Assembly: GCF_000622385.1 (NCBI RefSeq)
Contig: NZ_JASD01000008.1
Location: 124,001-188,000 of the forward strand
Reading direction: 5' to 3'
Length of the DNA: 64,000 nucleotides
From: Sulfitobacter noctilucicola
GTDB taxonomy: Bacteria; Pseudomonadota; Alphaproteobacteria; Rhodobacterales; Rhodobacteraceae
Program-made: the position numbers and the translations under genes
Shown here: piece after piece, positions 1-9,032 of the stretch
Position numbering within the stretch: the stretch's first letter is position 1
How the letters are laid out: each line of letters opens with the position of its first letter
Notes under the pieces: generated by a model
What the model was told of the DNA's origin: nothing
Database searches by the model: none
What the model saw: the letters and a program-made list of their open reading frames with translations, nothing else

Positions 1-493
1 CATAAAGCCGCTTGTCGGCAGGCGCGATGTCGGAGGTAGCCCCGACGATGGCGCAGCCCACCTGTCGGACGATGCCTTTGAGCTCTGCCTCGGACAAATG
101 CGTGTTGACGCCGGGGATCGCTTCGAGCTTGTCGAGCGTCCCGCCCGTGTGGCCCAATCCGCGCCCCGATATCATCGGAACATAGGCACCACAGGCAGCC
201 AGCGCCGGTGCGAGCAAAAGGCTCACGCAATCGCCAATTCCGCCGGTAGAGTGTTTGTCCAGAACAGGACCGTCGACATCCCAGTGCAGCACGCGGCCTG
301 AATCGCGCATCGCAATCGTCAACGCCACGCGCCCGACATCGCTTAGACCGTTCAGACAAACAGCCATGGCAAACGCTCCGGCTTGAGCGTCAGTTATGGT
401 GCCATCAGCGAGGCCATGCGCCATCCACGCAAGTTCTTCTTTAGTCGGCGTTTGCTTGTGCCGCAGCTTTGCCAGAATGGCCCGCGCGTCCAT
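1..493 (-). CDS. deoA: Thymidine phosphorylase, 5' part (cut by window start)
   Basis: Phosphorolysis of thymidine to thymine and deoxyribose-1-phosphate in pyrimidine salvage. Reading the minus strand from the ATG at 493 gives about 164 residues beginning MDARAILAKLRHKQTPTKEE. They carry the phosphate-binding signature KHSTGGIGD and the following SGRGLGHTGGTLDKLE, both hallmarks of the thymidine/pyrimidine phosphorylase family. The reading frame is open to base 1, so the C-terminal two thirds lie outside the window. The gene starts only 3 bases after the cdd stop, so the two are almost certainly cotranscribed as a salvage operon. Thymidine phosphorylase is preferred over pyrimidine-nucleoside phosphorylase from overall resemblance, but the two cannot be separated firmly on this fragment. 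Confidence 0.9.
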   Translation of the reverse strand, partial: MDARAILAKLRHKQTPTKEELAWMAHGLADGTITDAQAGAFAMAVCLNGLSDVGRVALTIAMRDSGRVLHWDVDGPVLDKHSTGGIGDCVSLLLAPALAACGAYVPMISGRGLGHTGGTLDKLEAIPGVNTHLSEAELKGIVRQVGCAIVGATSDIAPADKRLY

Positions 494-496
494 GGG

Positions 497-892
497 TTAT
501 CCTTCCATAAAGGCGGCATCGAACGCCCCCGGCAGCAGATCGGCAATTGTCATCCGCTGTTCCGCACCGTCCATTGTTGCCATCGTAACAGGGACTTCAC
601 CGTTGCCGAATTCCGCCAGCTTTTGCCGGCATCCACCACAGGGCGGTACAGGATGCGCACTGCCCGCGATCACGTAGACTTCTGTAAGTCTGGTATCACC
701 GCCCGCAATCATCGCAGCGATTGCTCCGGCTTCGGCGCAGGTCCCTTCCGGGTATGCCGCGTTTTCGACGTTGCAGCCGACGTAGGTCGTGCCAGACGCC
801 CCGACGATCGCCGCCCCGACCTGAAAACCGGAATATGGCGCATAGGCGCGTGCACGCACAGCCTCCGCCAGTTGTCGTAGATTATCGCTCAT
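497..892 (-). CDS. cdd: Cytidine deaminase
   Basis: Hydrolytic deamination of cytidine and deoxycytidine to uridine and deoxyuridine, a cytosolic salvage step. The 131-residue length is that of the small tetrameric cytidine deaminases. The zinc site is visible as CNVENAAYPEGTCAEAGAI (Cys ligand plus catalytic Glu) followed by PCGGCRQ, which supplies the two further Cys ligands. It is the first gene of the cdd-deoA pair. The ATG at 892 is the only sensible start, and a 206-base intergenic region separates it from the divergent maeB. Confidence 0.95.
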   Translation of the reverse strand: MSDNLRQLAEAVRARAYAPYSGFQVGAAIVGASGTTYVGCNVENAAYPEGTCAEAGAIAAMIAGGDTRLTEVYVIAGSAHPVPPCGGCRQKLAEFGNGEVPVTMATMDGAEQRMTIADLLPGAFDAAFMEG

Positions 893-1058
893 GAAGCCCC
901 CTTATTGTCGAAACTATAGGAAAAGGAATAGAAAGATTCGAGGGGCAAATGGGCGCCTGCTTCCCATTGACGATTTTTGCAAATAGCCTGTGACGATAAA
1001 ACACGCGAGCAACGCCCTGAATAGGGGTCGAAAATTGCACGAGACGTGACTGAATAAT

Positions 1059-1076
1059 TAGTTTAACGCTAAACTA
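1059..1076. promoter_or_regulatory. Perfect dyad upstream of maeB
   Basis: TAGTTTA and TAAACTA flank a 4-base ACGC centre, ending 22 bases before the maeB ATG. The symmetry and position suggest an operator overlapping the maeB promoter or 5' leader. A short RNA hairpin is also possible. No regulator can be named from this window. Confidence 0.4.
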
Positions 1077-1098
1077 TAATTTTAGGGAGCTTCAACAG

Positions 1099-3372
1099 AT
1101 GTCCGATACGCCCAATTTGCGTCAGGCCGCACTTGACTATCATGCCTTCCCGAAACCGGGCAAACTCGAGATCCGCGCCACCAAGCCGCTGGCAAACGGA
1201 CGCGACCTTGCCCGCGCCTATTCGCCCGGTGTGGCCGAAGCCTGCCTAGAGATCAAAAGCGATCCGTCAACGGCCGCGACCTACACCTCGCGCGGCAACC
1301 TTGTCGCGGTTGTGACCAACGGCACAGCGGTTCTGGGCCTTGGAAATATAGGCCCACTCGCGTCCAAGCCGGTGATGGAAGGCAAAGCGGTGCTGTTCAA
1401 AAAGTTCGCCAATATCGACTGTTTCGATATCGAGGTGGACGAAAGCGACCCGGAAAAACTTGCGGACATCGTCTGCGCACTGGGCCCTACCTTCGGCGCA
1501 ATCAATCTGGAGGACATCAAAGCACCCGATTGTTTTATCGTTGAACGATTGTGTCGTGAACGGATGAACATCCCCGTTTTTCACGATGACCAACACGGAA
1601 CGGCCATCGTGGTAGGTGCAGCTGTCACCAATGCGCTGCACGTCACTGGCAAGAAGTTTGAAGACATCAAAATCGTATCAACCGGTGGCGGTGCTGCAGG
1701 AATCGCGTGCCTAAATATGCTTCTAAAACTTGGCGTGAAACGGGAGAACGTCTGGCTCTGCGACATAAACGGCCTTGTCTACGAAGGACGAGAGGTCGAT
1801 ATGAACCCGATCAAGTCCGAGTTCGCGCAACGCACCGATCTACGCACGCTTGATGATGTGATCCCTGATGCGGATCTGTTTCTGGGCCTCTCGGGCCCCG
1901 GTGTCCTAAGCCCCGAGATGGTCGGGAAGATGGCGAAGGCACCGATCATCTTTGCGCTGGCAAATCCGACACCTGAAATCCTTCCCGATCTGGCCCGCGC
2001 TGTTGCACCCGATGCGATCATTGCAACAGGGCGTTCGGATTTTCCCAATCAGGTCAATAATGTACTGTGCTTTCCATTCATCTTTCGCGGTGCTTTGGAT
2101 GTCGGCGCTACGACCATCAACGACGAGATGCAGATTGCCTGCATTGACGGTATTGCGGCGCTGGCTCGTGCCACAACCTCTGCCGAAGCCGCTGCCGCCT
2201 ATCAGGGTGAGGCGATGACCTTTGGACCTGAATATCTGATCCCCAAGCCGTTTGATCCGCGCCTGATCGGGGTGGTGTCTTCCGCCGTTGCCAAAGCGGC
2301 GATGGAGACAGGTGTGGCAACGCGACCTGTCGATGATCTGAATGCCTACAAACTCAAGCTGGATGGTTCTGTCTTTAAGTCGGCCCTTTTTATGCGGCCT
2401 GTATTCGAAGCCGCACGCACCTCACCGCGCAAACTGGTCTTTGCGGAAGGTGAGGACGAACGCGTATTGCGTGCCGCACAGGCGATCATCGAAGAAACCG
2501 TTGAGACGCCGATCTTGATTGGCCGTCCGGAGGTAATTGAGCGACGGATTGAACAAGCCGGCCTGAACCTGCGTATCGGCGAAAACGTCGATCTGGTTAA
2601 TCCGGAAAACGACCCCCGTTACCGCGATTATTGGGAGACCTATCAAGGACTAATGGCGCGACGGGGTGTGTCTCCCGACATCGCGAAGGCCGTGATGCGG
2701 ACCAATTCAACGGCGATTGCGGCTGTCATGGTGCACCGCGGCGAAGCGGACAGCATGATATGCGGCACCTTCGGTGAATTCCATTGGCACCTCAATTACG
2801 TCAATCAGGTCTTGGGCCGGAACGGTCTGCGCCCGCACGGCGCCCTGTCGATGATGATCCTTGAAGACGGTCCATTGTTCATCGCTGATACGCAGGTCAA
2901 TCTGCACCCCAATCCCGAACAGATTGCCGAAATTGCCCGCGGTGCTGCGCGTCACGTCCGCCGCTTCGGTATCCAGCCCAAGATCGCTTTCTGCTCCCAG
3001 TCCCAGTTTGGCAATCAGGGTGAGGGAACAGGGGGACGCTTGCGTGCGGCTATTCGTCTGTTGGACAAAGAAGAAGCGGATTTCACTTACGAAGGCGAGA
3101 TGAACATCGACACCGCGCTGGATGCGGAATTGCGTGAACGCCTGCTGCCCGGCAACCGGATGGAGGGTGCAGCAAATGTTCTGATTTTCGGACATGCCGA
3201 CGCGGCTTCGGCGGTGCGTAACATCCTCAAGATGAAAGGCGGCGGGCTGGAAGTCGGGCCAATTCTAATGGGCATGGGCAACCGTGCGCACATCGTGTCG
3301 CCATCGATCACGGCGCGCGGATTGCTGAACGTGGGGGCCATCGCCGGCACCCCAGTTGATCATTACGGGTAA
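1099..3372 (+). CDS. maeB: NADP-dependent malic enzyme fused to a phosphotransacetylase domain
   Basis: Oxidative decarboxylation of malate to pyruvate with NADP+ reduction, giving NADPH and linking the TCA cycle to pyruvate. The 757-residue length is that of the MaeB-type hybrid enzymes. Residues 1 to about 430 are the malic enzyme part, with [12 protein letters not shown] and the Rossmann stretch [13 protein letters not shown]. From about residue 440 to the end is a phosphate acetyl/butyryl-transferase-like domain beginning [17 protein letters not shown]. In known MaeB proteins this second domain is regulatory (acetyl-CoA sensing) rather than a working transacetylase; that is family knowledge, not shown here. 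The ATG at 1099 has an AGGGAG ribosome site 9 bases upstream. The gene is monocistronic in appearance and converges on the mipA-like gene, with 20 bases between stops. Confidence 0.95.
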   Translation: MSDTPNLRQAALDYHAFPKPGKLEIRATKPLANGRDLARAYSPGVAEACLEIKSDPSTAATYTSRGNLVAVVTNGTAVLGLGNIGPLASKPVMEGKAVLFKKFANIDCFDIEVDESDPEKLADIVCALGPTFGAINLEDIKAPDCFIVERLCRERMNIPVFHDDQHGTAIVVGAAVTNALHVTGKKFEDIKIVSTGGGAAGIACLNMLLKLGVKRENVWLCDINGLVYEGREVDMNPIKSEFAQRTDLRTLDDVIPDADLFLGLSGPGVLSPEMVGKMAKAPIIFALANPTPEILPDLARAVAPDAIIATGRSDFPNQVNNVLCFPFIFRGALDVGATTINDEMQIACIDGIAALARATTSAEAAAAYQGEAMTFGPEYLIPKPFDPRLIGVVSSAVAKAAMETGVATRPVDDLNAYKLKLDGSVFKSALFMRPVFEAARTSPRKLVFAEGEDERVLRAAQAIIEETVETPILIGRPEVIERRIEQAGLNLRIGENVDLVNPENDPRYRDYWETYQGLMARRGVSPDIAKAVMRTNSTAIAAVMVHRGEADSMICGTFGEFHWHLNYVNQVLGRNGLRPHGALSMMILEDGPLFIADTQVNLHPNPEQIAEIARGAARHVRRFGIQPKIAFCSQSQFGNQGEGTGGRLRAAIRLLDKEEADFTYEGEMNIDTALDAELRERLLPGNRMEGAANVLIFGHADAASAVRNILKMKGGGLEVGPILMGMGNRAHIVSPSITARGLLNVGAIAGTPVDHYG

Positions 3373-3392
3373 GGTTCAGGGCAGCGCTGCGC

Positions 3393-4163
3393 TTAGAAGC
3401 GCAACGTGAAAGCCCTGCTCAAGCCGAAGCTGACGTTGAGCTGATCTTCTGAACCGCCCATGGTGATAGGGCTGTCCGCCGCATCGTTCATCAGCTTTTC
3501 ATAGCTGAGAACCCAATCCATCGTCCACTTTTCCGTCATGCGGTAGCTTGCGCCAACCTGCAGCCCCGCACCAAGCAGACCACCTTCGGCATCGAACGCA
3601 CCAAAACCGGATGTACCGGCATCGGCTGCACTGACGCCGTAGTACGTGTTCGCAAAGTTGCTGTTCCCAAGGTTAAGGCGTGGGCCGGCAGTTACTGTCC
3701 AACGGTCGGTCGGGCGCATGATCAGGTCTGCGCCCAGTGTACCGGTGACGCCATCGTGGCCACCAAAACCTTGGCGGACTTCGCCAAAGGCAAGCCAGTT
3801 TGTCTGACGGTATGTGACACCCAAGCCCAGTTCGACCGCCGCGTCGATATCCGTCAGGCCAGCGAGCTCTGGGTTATCTTCCGCATCGCGCTCTCCTAAA
3901 AAGCGAAACGCGCCACCGACGGAGACGCCGTTGTCAGGAACTTCGCCAATAGCGGTGCCAAAGCTGCGTCCGCCAAAGTTCAGCTCGCCGAACTTGAAAA
4001 TGACCTTACCGCCCGCTTCGCGGTTGCCTGATCCAAGGTAGTCGGGTGTTGCTGTTACCGCAGCACCCAGCGCGAAATTGAAGGACCGCTCCTGCGCCGC
4101 CAATGGCAAGGCCGACCCGGCGCAAGCCGCGATGCAAAGGCTGAGAAGGGACATGGAACGCAT
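3393..4163 (-). CDS. MipA/OmpV-family outer-membrane protein
   Basis: A predicted 256-residue outer-membrane beta-barrel. The start at 4163 gives a clean signal peptide (MRSMSLLSLCIAACAGSALP, cleavage after LAAQ). The open frame continues 34 codons further upstream, but those residues do not look like an export signal. The mature part has alternating hydrophobic/polar strands with many Gly and aromatic residues and ends in Phe (AFTLRF), the usual C-terminal signature for barrel insertion. MipA of E. coli scaffolds murein enzymes, while other OmpV-family members are general outer-membrane proteins, so the role here is open. Confidence 0.75.
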   Translation of the reverse strand: MRSMSLLSLCIAACAGSALPLAAQERSFNFALGAAVTATPDYLGSGNREAGGKVIFKFGELNFGGRSFGTAIGEVPDNGVSVGGAFRFLGERDAEDNPELAGLTDIDAAVELGLGVTYRQTNWLAFGEVRQGFGGHDGVTGTLGADLIMRPTDRWTVTAGPRLNLGNSNFANTYYGVSAADAGTSGFGAFDAEGGLLGAGLQVGASYRMTEKWTMDWVLSYEKLMNDAADSPITMGGSEDQLNVSFGLSRAFTLRF

Positions 4164-4437
4164 AACAGAATCTCCGACAGAACAGGTTACTGGGGATGTA
4201 TCTAGCATGACGCGGCCCCGATAACAGATCAAACGCACGTGAATTCGGAAATTCCGCTTTGGCACCTTAGCGGCCCCAAGGCCTTGCCGACTGTAAATAT
4301 CGTGACTCCCTGACAGGGGCAGCCCGATAATTTCCTATCAGGGCTGGACCACGGTGTTGCCAGCAGGCTTGCCCCATGCCCCCCTACTGCCTAACAAAAG
4401 AACAATAGTGAAAAAAGACCGGGCGAGGAGACAACAG

Positions 4438-6333
4438 ATGACCACTTACCGTGAAACGTACGAACGCTGGCAGCGTGACCCTGAAGCCTACTGGATGGAG
4501 CAGTCCAAGGCGATTGATTGGGAGACACCGCCCAGCAAAGCGCTGTTCGAGCATGGTGACGGATTGTTCGAGTGGTATTCTGACGGCATGGTCAACGGCT
4601 GCTACAACGCGGTTGACCGTCACGTAGAGAACGGGCGTGGCAATCAGCTAGCCATCATTCACGACAGCCCGATCACCGGCAAAATTGAAAAGATTACCTA
4701 CAACGAGCTGAAGGATCGCGTCGCCTATCTGGCCGGTGCGCTGCTTGCACGTGGTGTCGGCAAGGGTGACACCGTCATCATTTACATGCCTATGATCCCT
4801 CAGGCGATAGAGGCGATGCTGGCCTGTGCGCGCATCGGCGCAATCCACTCGGTTGTTTTTGGCGGCTTTGCTGCAGCAGAACTTGCCGTGCGCATCGACG
4901 ATTGCAAACCCCGCGCGATTATCGCGGCGTCTTGCGGGCTGGAACCGAACCGCATCGTTGAATACAAACCCTTGCTGGACGGGGCCATCCAGATGGCCAA
5001 GCACCTGCCGGATTTCTGTGTGATCCTGCAACGCGAAGAGCATAAGTGCGATATGATCGAAGGCCGCGATCTGGACTGGTACGAAGCGCAGCGCGGCTGT
5101 TTGCCAGCGGCCATCTATCCGGTTCCCGGCAACTTTCCGGCCTATATTCTCTATACCTCTGGTACGACAGGTGCACCCAAGGGCGTTGTGCGGGCGACGG
5201 GTGGCCATCTGGTCGCGCTGAACTGGACAATGAAAAACATCTACAATGTGGATCCCGGCGAAGTCTTCTGGGCCGCATCGGATGTCGGCTGGGTCGTGGG
5301 ACACTCCTACATCTGCTATGCGCCGCTGATCCACGGCAACACGACCGTTGTGTTCGAAGGCAAGCCGATTGGCACCCCCGACGCAGGCACTTTCTGGCGG
5401 ATCATCGAAGAGCATGACGTCAAATCCTTCTTTACCGCGCCTACCGCGATCCGCGCCGTCAAACGTGAAGACCCGAAAGGGGAGTTCATCAAGAAATATG
5501 ACTTGAGCGGCCTGCGTGCGCTGTACCTTGCAGGTGAACGCGCCGATCCAGACACGATCGAATGGGCACAGGACAAGTTGGGCAAGCCGGTCTATGACCA
5601 TTGGTGGCAGACTGAAACGGGTTATACGATCGCGGGCAACCCTGCAGGGCTTGAGGCGCTGCCGGTAAAAATCGGTTCACCTACTGTCCCGATGCCGGGC
5701 TATGACGTGCATATTCTTGACGAAGCAGGACATCCGCAAAAACCTGGCGAGCTGGGCGCGATTGCGATCAAGCTGCCCCTGCCCCCCGGCACTCTGCCCA
5801 CCCTTTGGAATGCAACACAGCGCTACATCAAATCCTATCTCACAACCTTTCCCGGCTATTACGAGACGGGTGATGCAGGCATGATAGACGAGGACGGATA
5901 CCTCTACATCATGGCGCGGACCGATGATGTCATCAATGTCGCCGGTCACCGTCTGTCGACCGGTGCCATGGAAGAAGTACTTGCAGGCCATCCTGACGTT
6001 GCAGAATGCGCGGTAATCGGTGCGGGGGATCAGCTCAAGGGCCAAGCGCCAATTGGTTTTGTCTGTTTGTCCAACGGTGTGAACAGGCCCCACGAGGAGA
6101 TTGCTGCCGAATGTGTCAAACGCATTCGTGACCAGATCGGACCCGTCGCAGCCTTCAAGACTGCGCTGGTGGTGGACCGTTTGCCCAAGACACGCTCCGG
6201 CAAAATCCTGCGGGCCACGATGGTCAAGATCGCCGACAGTGCTGAATTCAAATTGCCTGCAACAATCGACGATCCTGAAGTGTTGAACGAAATAAAGGCA
6301 GCGCTGCAGAAAATCGGTTATGCTACGGAGTAA
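4438..6333 (+). CDS. prpE: Propionyl-CoA synthetase (AMP-forming acyl-CoA ligase)
   Basis: Activates propionate to propionyl-CoA through an acyl-adenylate, in the cytosol. The AMP-binding signature YTSGTTGAPKG lies near residue 240, YETGDAGMIDEDGYLYIMAR follows, and the C-terminal PKTRSGKILR (near residue 590) carries the lysine that is acetylated in this family. The start at 4438 (MTTYRETYERWQRDPEAYW) has GAGGAG 8 bases upstream. The frame is open for 28 codons before it, but that stretch is not family-like. The 631-residue length and N-terminus fit PrpE better than acetyl-CoA synthetase. It is followed after 12 bases by a nucleotide cyclase gene on the same strand. No other propionate genes are nearby. 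Confidence 0.85.
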   Translation: MTTYRETYERWQRDPEAYWMEQSKAIDWETPPSKALFEHGDGLFEWYSDGMVNGCYNAVDRHVENGRGNQLAIIHDSPITGKIEKITYNELKDRVAYLAGALLARGVGKGDTVIIYMPMIPQAIEAMLACARIGAIHSVVFGGFAAAELAVRIDDCKPRAIIAASCGLEPNRIVEYKPLLDGAIQMAKHLPDFCVILQREEHKCDMIEGRDLDWYEAQRGCLPAAIYPVPGNFPAYILYTSGTTGAPKGVVRATGGHLVALNWTMKNIYNVDPGEVFWAASDVGWVVGHSYICYAPLIHGNTTVVFEGKPIGTPDAGTFWRIIEEHDVKSFFTAPTAIRAVKREDPKGEFIKKYDLSGLRALYLAGERADPDTIEWAQDKLGKPVYDHWWQTETGYTIAGNPAGLEALPVKIGSPTVPMPGYDVHILDEAGHPQKPGELGAIAIKLPLPPGTLPTLWNATQRYIKSYLTTFPGYYETGDAGMIDEDGYLYIMARTDDVINVAGHRLSTGAMEEVLAGHPDVAECAVIGAGDQLKGQAPIGFVCLSNGVNRPHEEIAAECVKRIRDQIGPVAAFKTALVVDRLPKTRSGKILRATMVKIADSAEFKLPATIDDPEVLNEIKAALQKIGYATE

Positions 6334-6345
6334 TCGCGCACCGCA

Positions 6346-7593
6346 ATGAGGCCCGCCATGGCAGCACCGGCATCAGAAGATTTTAAGATGACGGCTGCCT
6401 TGGCCGACCTGACGAACTGGCTGATCCAGCAAGGACTGGAAAATACTGCGGTCGAAACATGGCTGAACGAATGCTGCTTTCGGCTGGTCGATGCCGGTAT
6501 TCCACTTTTGCGGGTAAACATGACCGTTCGTGCCCATCACCCAGAAATCGGGACCGTTGCGTTTCGCTGGCACCGCGAAGACGGCAATGAAAAACTGTCT
6601 TACCAACGGGGACAAAGTGCGCCGGACGATTACTTGCGCAGCCCGATCTATTATCTTGTGACCCACCCCATTGCGGAGCTACGTCAAAAGCTTGATGTCG
6701 TGGACCCCGAACGGGAATTCCCGATTTACGATGATCTGCGCGCGCAAGGTGCGACGGAATACTTTGCCACGAAACGGTTCTTCCTGCGAACGGATCATTC
6801 CGCGGCAAGCAACCCGATGCGGACCGAAGAGGGCATGATAATCTCTTTAAGCACAGATGCGCCCGGTGGATTTACCGATGCGCAGCTTGACGGCATGCGT
6901 GCGCTTTTGCCCTCTCTGTGTCTTACGCTGAAATGCGGTGCGAACCGTCTGATGGCCGAAGATATTACTGCGGCCTATCTGGGGCGCGACGCCAGCAGAC
7001 GTGTGTTGTCTGGCGACATCATGCGGGGCTCTTCCGAGACCCTGTCGGCGGTCATCTGGTATTTCGATCTGCAAGGCTTCACAAAGCTGTCCGAAACCCT
7101 GCCCGGTACGGCGATCATCGAATTGCTGAATGACTATTTTGCCGAAGCCGTTGATGTGGTGGAAAAAAATGGCGGCAACGTGCTCAAATTTATGGGTGAC
7201 GGTATGCTGGCGATCTTTGATCTGAACGCCGTGGACGACGCAGGTCGGGTCGCCGTCGAAGCTGCTGCTGAGTTGCGTGACACCTTCGATGAAATCAATA
7301 AACGACGCGAGGCAGATGAAATGCCGACAACGGGCTTTACACTCGCCCTGCACGCGGGTGACGTACACTACGGAAATATCGGTGGCAAAACACGGCTCGA
7401 TTTTACAGTGATCGGCCCTGCGGTAAATACAACGGCACGCATTCTTGGAATGTGCAGCGCAGTTGATCAGACCATCGTTATTTCATCGGCTGTTGCAGCC
7501 CCATTGAGCGATAGCCGTAAGGATCTGGTTTCTTTGGGCCAGTACCGGATGCGCGGTGTCACTGACCGGCAAGAGCTCTTTACCCTCGATTGA
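6346..7593 (+). CDS. Class III adenylate/guanylate cyclase, soluble
   Basis: Predicted to form cAMP (or cGMP) from the triphosphate. Residues 1 to about 215 form an uncharacterised N-terminal region without membrane segments. From about residue 230 a class III catalytic domain follows, with YFDLQGFTKLSE (first metal Asp), VLKFMGDGMLAIF (substrate-type Lys and second metal Asp), and LDFTVIGPAVNTTARI (purine-selecting Asp, transition-state Asn and Arg). All key residues are present, so it should be active. It starts 12 bases after prpE and may be cotranscribed. ATGs at 6346 and 6358 are both possible, and neither has a strong ribosome site. Confidence 0.85.
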   Translation: MRPAMAAPASEDFKMTAALADLTNWLIQQGLENTAVETWLNECCFRLVDAGIPLLRVNMTVRAHHPEIGTVAFRWHREDGNEKLSYQRGQSAPDDYLRSPIYYLVTHPIAELRQKLDVVDPEREFPIYDDLRAQGATEYFATKRFFLRTDHSAASNPMRTEEGMIISLSTDAPGGFTDAQLDGMRALLPSLCLTLKCGANRLMAEDITAAYLGRDASRRVLSGDIMRGSSETLSAVIWYFDLQGFTKLSETLPGTAIIELLNDYFAEAVDVVEKNGGNVLKFMGDGMLAIFDLNAVDDAGRVAVEAAAELRDTFDEINKRREADEMPTTGFTLALHAGDVHYGNIGGKTRLDFTVIGPAVNTTARILGMCSAVDQTIVISSAVAAPLSDSRKDLVSLGQYRMRGVTDRQELFTLD

Positions 7594-7610
7594 ACCATGT
7601 AGATGCAAAA

Positions 7611-7638
7611 AAATGGGCGGCTGAAAAGCCACCCATTT
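7611..7638 (-). terminator. Rho-independent terminator downstream of csbD
   Basis: AAATGGG-c-GGCT, a GAAA loop, then AGCC-a-CCCATTT on the plus strand. In minus-strand RNA the odd pair becomes a U-G wobble and the stem runs into a seven-U tail (the A-run at 7607-7613), so it is best suited to ending csbD. The plus-strand hairpin, with a C-A mismatch, could still help stop transcription from the cyclase gene. Confidence 0.8.
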
Positions 7639-7657
7639 CTATACTCAGTTCGGTAGA

Positions 7658-7855
7658 TCAGAATTTTGCTGCAAACTCGTCTACCTGACGCTCGGCTTCA
7701 TCTTTCGCGATACCGTAACGTTCCTGAATTTTGCCGACCAGCTTTTCACGGTCGCCTTCTGCTTCGGTGATCTCGTCGTCGGTCAGCTCGCCCCACTTGG
7801 ATTTCACTTCACCGGTCATCTGACCCCATTTACCTTTGACTGTATCCCAATTCAT
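7658..7855 (-). CDS. CsbD-family stress protein
   Basis: A 65-residue hydrophilic, mostly helical protein beginning MNWDTVKGKWGQMTGEVKSK, the diagnostic start of the CsbD family. The biochemical function of this family is not known, but members are typically induced by general stress. It is monocistronic, with its own terminator and a candidate general-stress promoter upstream (7920-7945). Confidence 0.9.
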   Translation of the reverse strand: MNWDTVKGKWGQMTGEVKSKWGELTDDEITEAEGDREKLVGKIQERYGIAKDEAERQVDEFAAKF

Positions 7856-7919
7856 TTTGGCATCCTTTCAATTTGTGTTTGCGGTCTTTGCATTCTCTGC
7901 GTCGACCCTTCACTGATAG

Positions 7920-7945
7920 AACACTCAGATGCCTCAACTGGTTCC
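7920..7945 (-). promoter_or_regulatory. Candidate EcfG (general stress sigma) promoter of csbD
   Basis: On the minus strand GGAAC (7945-7941) and GTT (7922-7920) are separated by 18 bases, or 17 to TGTT. This is close to the alphaproteobacterial EcfG consensus GGAAC-N16/17-CGTT. It lies about 65 bases upstream of a csbD stress gene, which fits. The -10 lacks the consensus C. Confidence 0.45.
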
Positions 7946-8109
7946 TTCGGCCTAAGAAGAAAGGCCTCACGAAAGCCTGCGTGTAAGCGGGAAATTGCCA
8001 CGCGCCGAAAGGTGTGAGATTCGGACGGAAGCCGCGCCAGATGGAATGGGGGATTGGCAGGGATAGCACGCTATCTGCCCTTATTTGCCGTGGTCTGCCC
8101 GCCCGGCCT

Positions 8110-8871
8110 TCAGGTGAATTGTTCTGAGATCAGCCGCTCTTCCAGTCCATGGCCCGGATCAAACAGAATAGCGTGTTCGATCGAAGGTTCTGACCGGATT
8201 TCAACCGTGATAACATCACGGTGCGACTTTCCATCAGCATCCGCCATCACAGGCCGCTTTTCCGGCTCCAGAACGTCGAACTGCACAACCGCCGCCTTGG
8301 GCAGTAATGCACCGCGCCAGCGCCTTGGCCGGAACGCCGACATCGCAGTCAACGCAAGCACATCCGCGCCAATTGGCAGAATGGGGCCATGCGCCGAATA
8401 GTTATATGCCGTCGATCCCGCCGGAGTGGCCACAAGCGCGCCATCACAAACCAGCTCTTCGAGCCTTAGCCGCCCGTCCACACGAATTTGCAGCTTGGCC
8501 GCCTGTGGACCTTCGCGCAGCAAAGCGACCTCGTTGATCGCCAGCGCCTCGGACACCGTGCCATCCATATGTACGGCTTTCATCGCCAGCGGGTTGATGA
8601 CCGCACGCTCCGCCTGTTCCAGACGCTCGACCAGATCACCTTCAGCGTAGACGTTCATCAAGAACCCGATGGTCCCCCGGTTCATGCCGTAGACAGGTGC
8701 CGGCAAGGCCTGGGTGTCATGCAAGGTCTGCAACATGAACCCGTCCCCGCCCAGTGCGACGATCACGTCCGCTTCATCAGCTGGCACATCGCCATAGCGT
8801 CCGATCAATGCGGCCCGCGCTGTCTGGGCCACCGCCGCGCGGCTGGCCGCGAAAGATATTTTCAATGACAT
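8110..8871 (-). CDS. nadK: NAD kinase
   Basis: ATP-dependent phosphorylation of NAD+ to NADP+. The start at 8871 gives 253 residues ([16 protein letters not shown]). An in-frame ATG 17 codons upstream adds a Cys-rich tail not expected in the family. The nucleotide-binding GGDG is at residues 41-44 ([16 protein letters not shown]), followed by the conserved [10 protein letters not shown] and a Gly-rich segment, [14 protein letters not shown], that holds the NAD-binding residues. It is divergent from glyA across 161 bases. NADK supplies the cofactor used by MaeB and thioredoxin reductase, but no operon links them. Confidence 0.93.
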   Translation of the reverse strand: MSLKISFAASRAAVAQTARAALIGRYGDVPADEADVIVALGGDGFMLQTLHDTQALPAPVYGMNRGTIGFLMNVYAEGDLVERLEQAERAVINPLAMKAVHMDGTVSEALAINEVALLREGPQAAKLQIRVDGRLRLEELVCDGALVATPAGSTAYNYSAHGPILPIGADVLALTAMSAFRPRRWRGALLPKAAVVQFDVLEPEKRPVMADADGKSHRDVITVEIRSEPSIEHAILFDPGHGLEERLISEQFT

Positions 8872-8982
8872 AGATGTTTCCGATGTGCCGCAAGTTCCCC
8901 TCAGACAAACACATTCCACCAATCATCACCAGCGCTGCCGCACATATCTTTAGCTGCGTCGCTTTCACGCCTTCACGCTCAG

Positions 8983-9006
8983 TGCCGTTTCCGATACGAA
9001 ACGGCA
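8983..9006 (+). promoter_or_regulatory. Perfect 9-bp stem-loop in the glyA leader
   Basis: TGCCGTTTC, a six-base CGATAC loop, then GAAACGGCA, ending 26 bases before the glyA start codon. It could be an RNA hairpin in the leader or a DNA operator. It does not match a riboswitch class that I recognise. Confidence 0.5.
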
Positions 9007-9032
9007 AAATCTGCCTGAATAGGAATCCTACG

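Noticed and set aside
3388..3403. TGCGCTT/AAGCGCA dyad between maeB and mipA as a terminator
   Set aside because: Loop of two bases and no U-run; it lies across the mipA stop codon.
4648..5601. Open frame of 317 codons on the minus strand inside prpE
   Set aside because: Antisense shadow of a well-supported gene; the translation has no recognisable domain and no ribosome site.
7940..8000. Hairpin AGGC/GCCT after nadK as a terminator
   Set aside because: Only four pairs on the minus strand; too weak to call.
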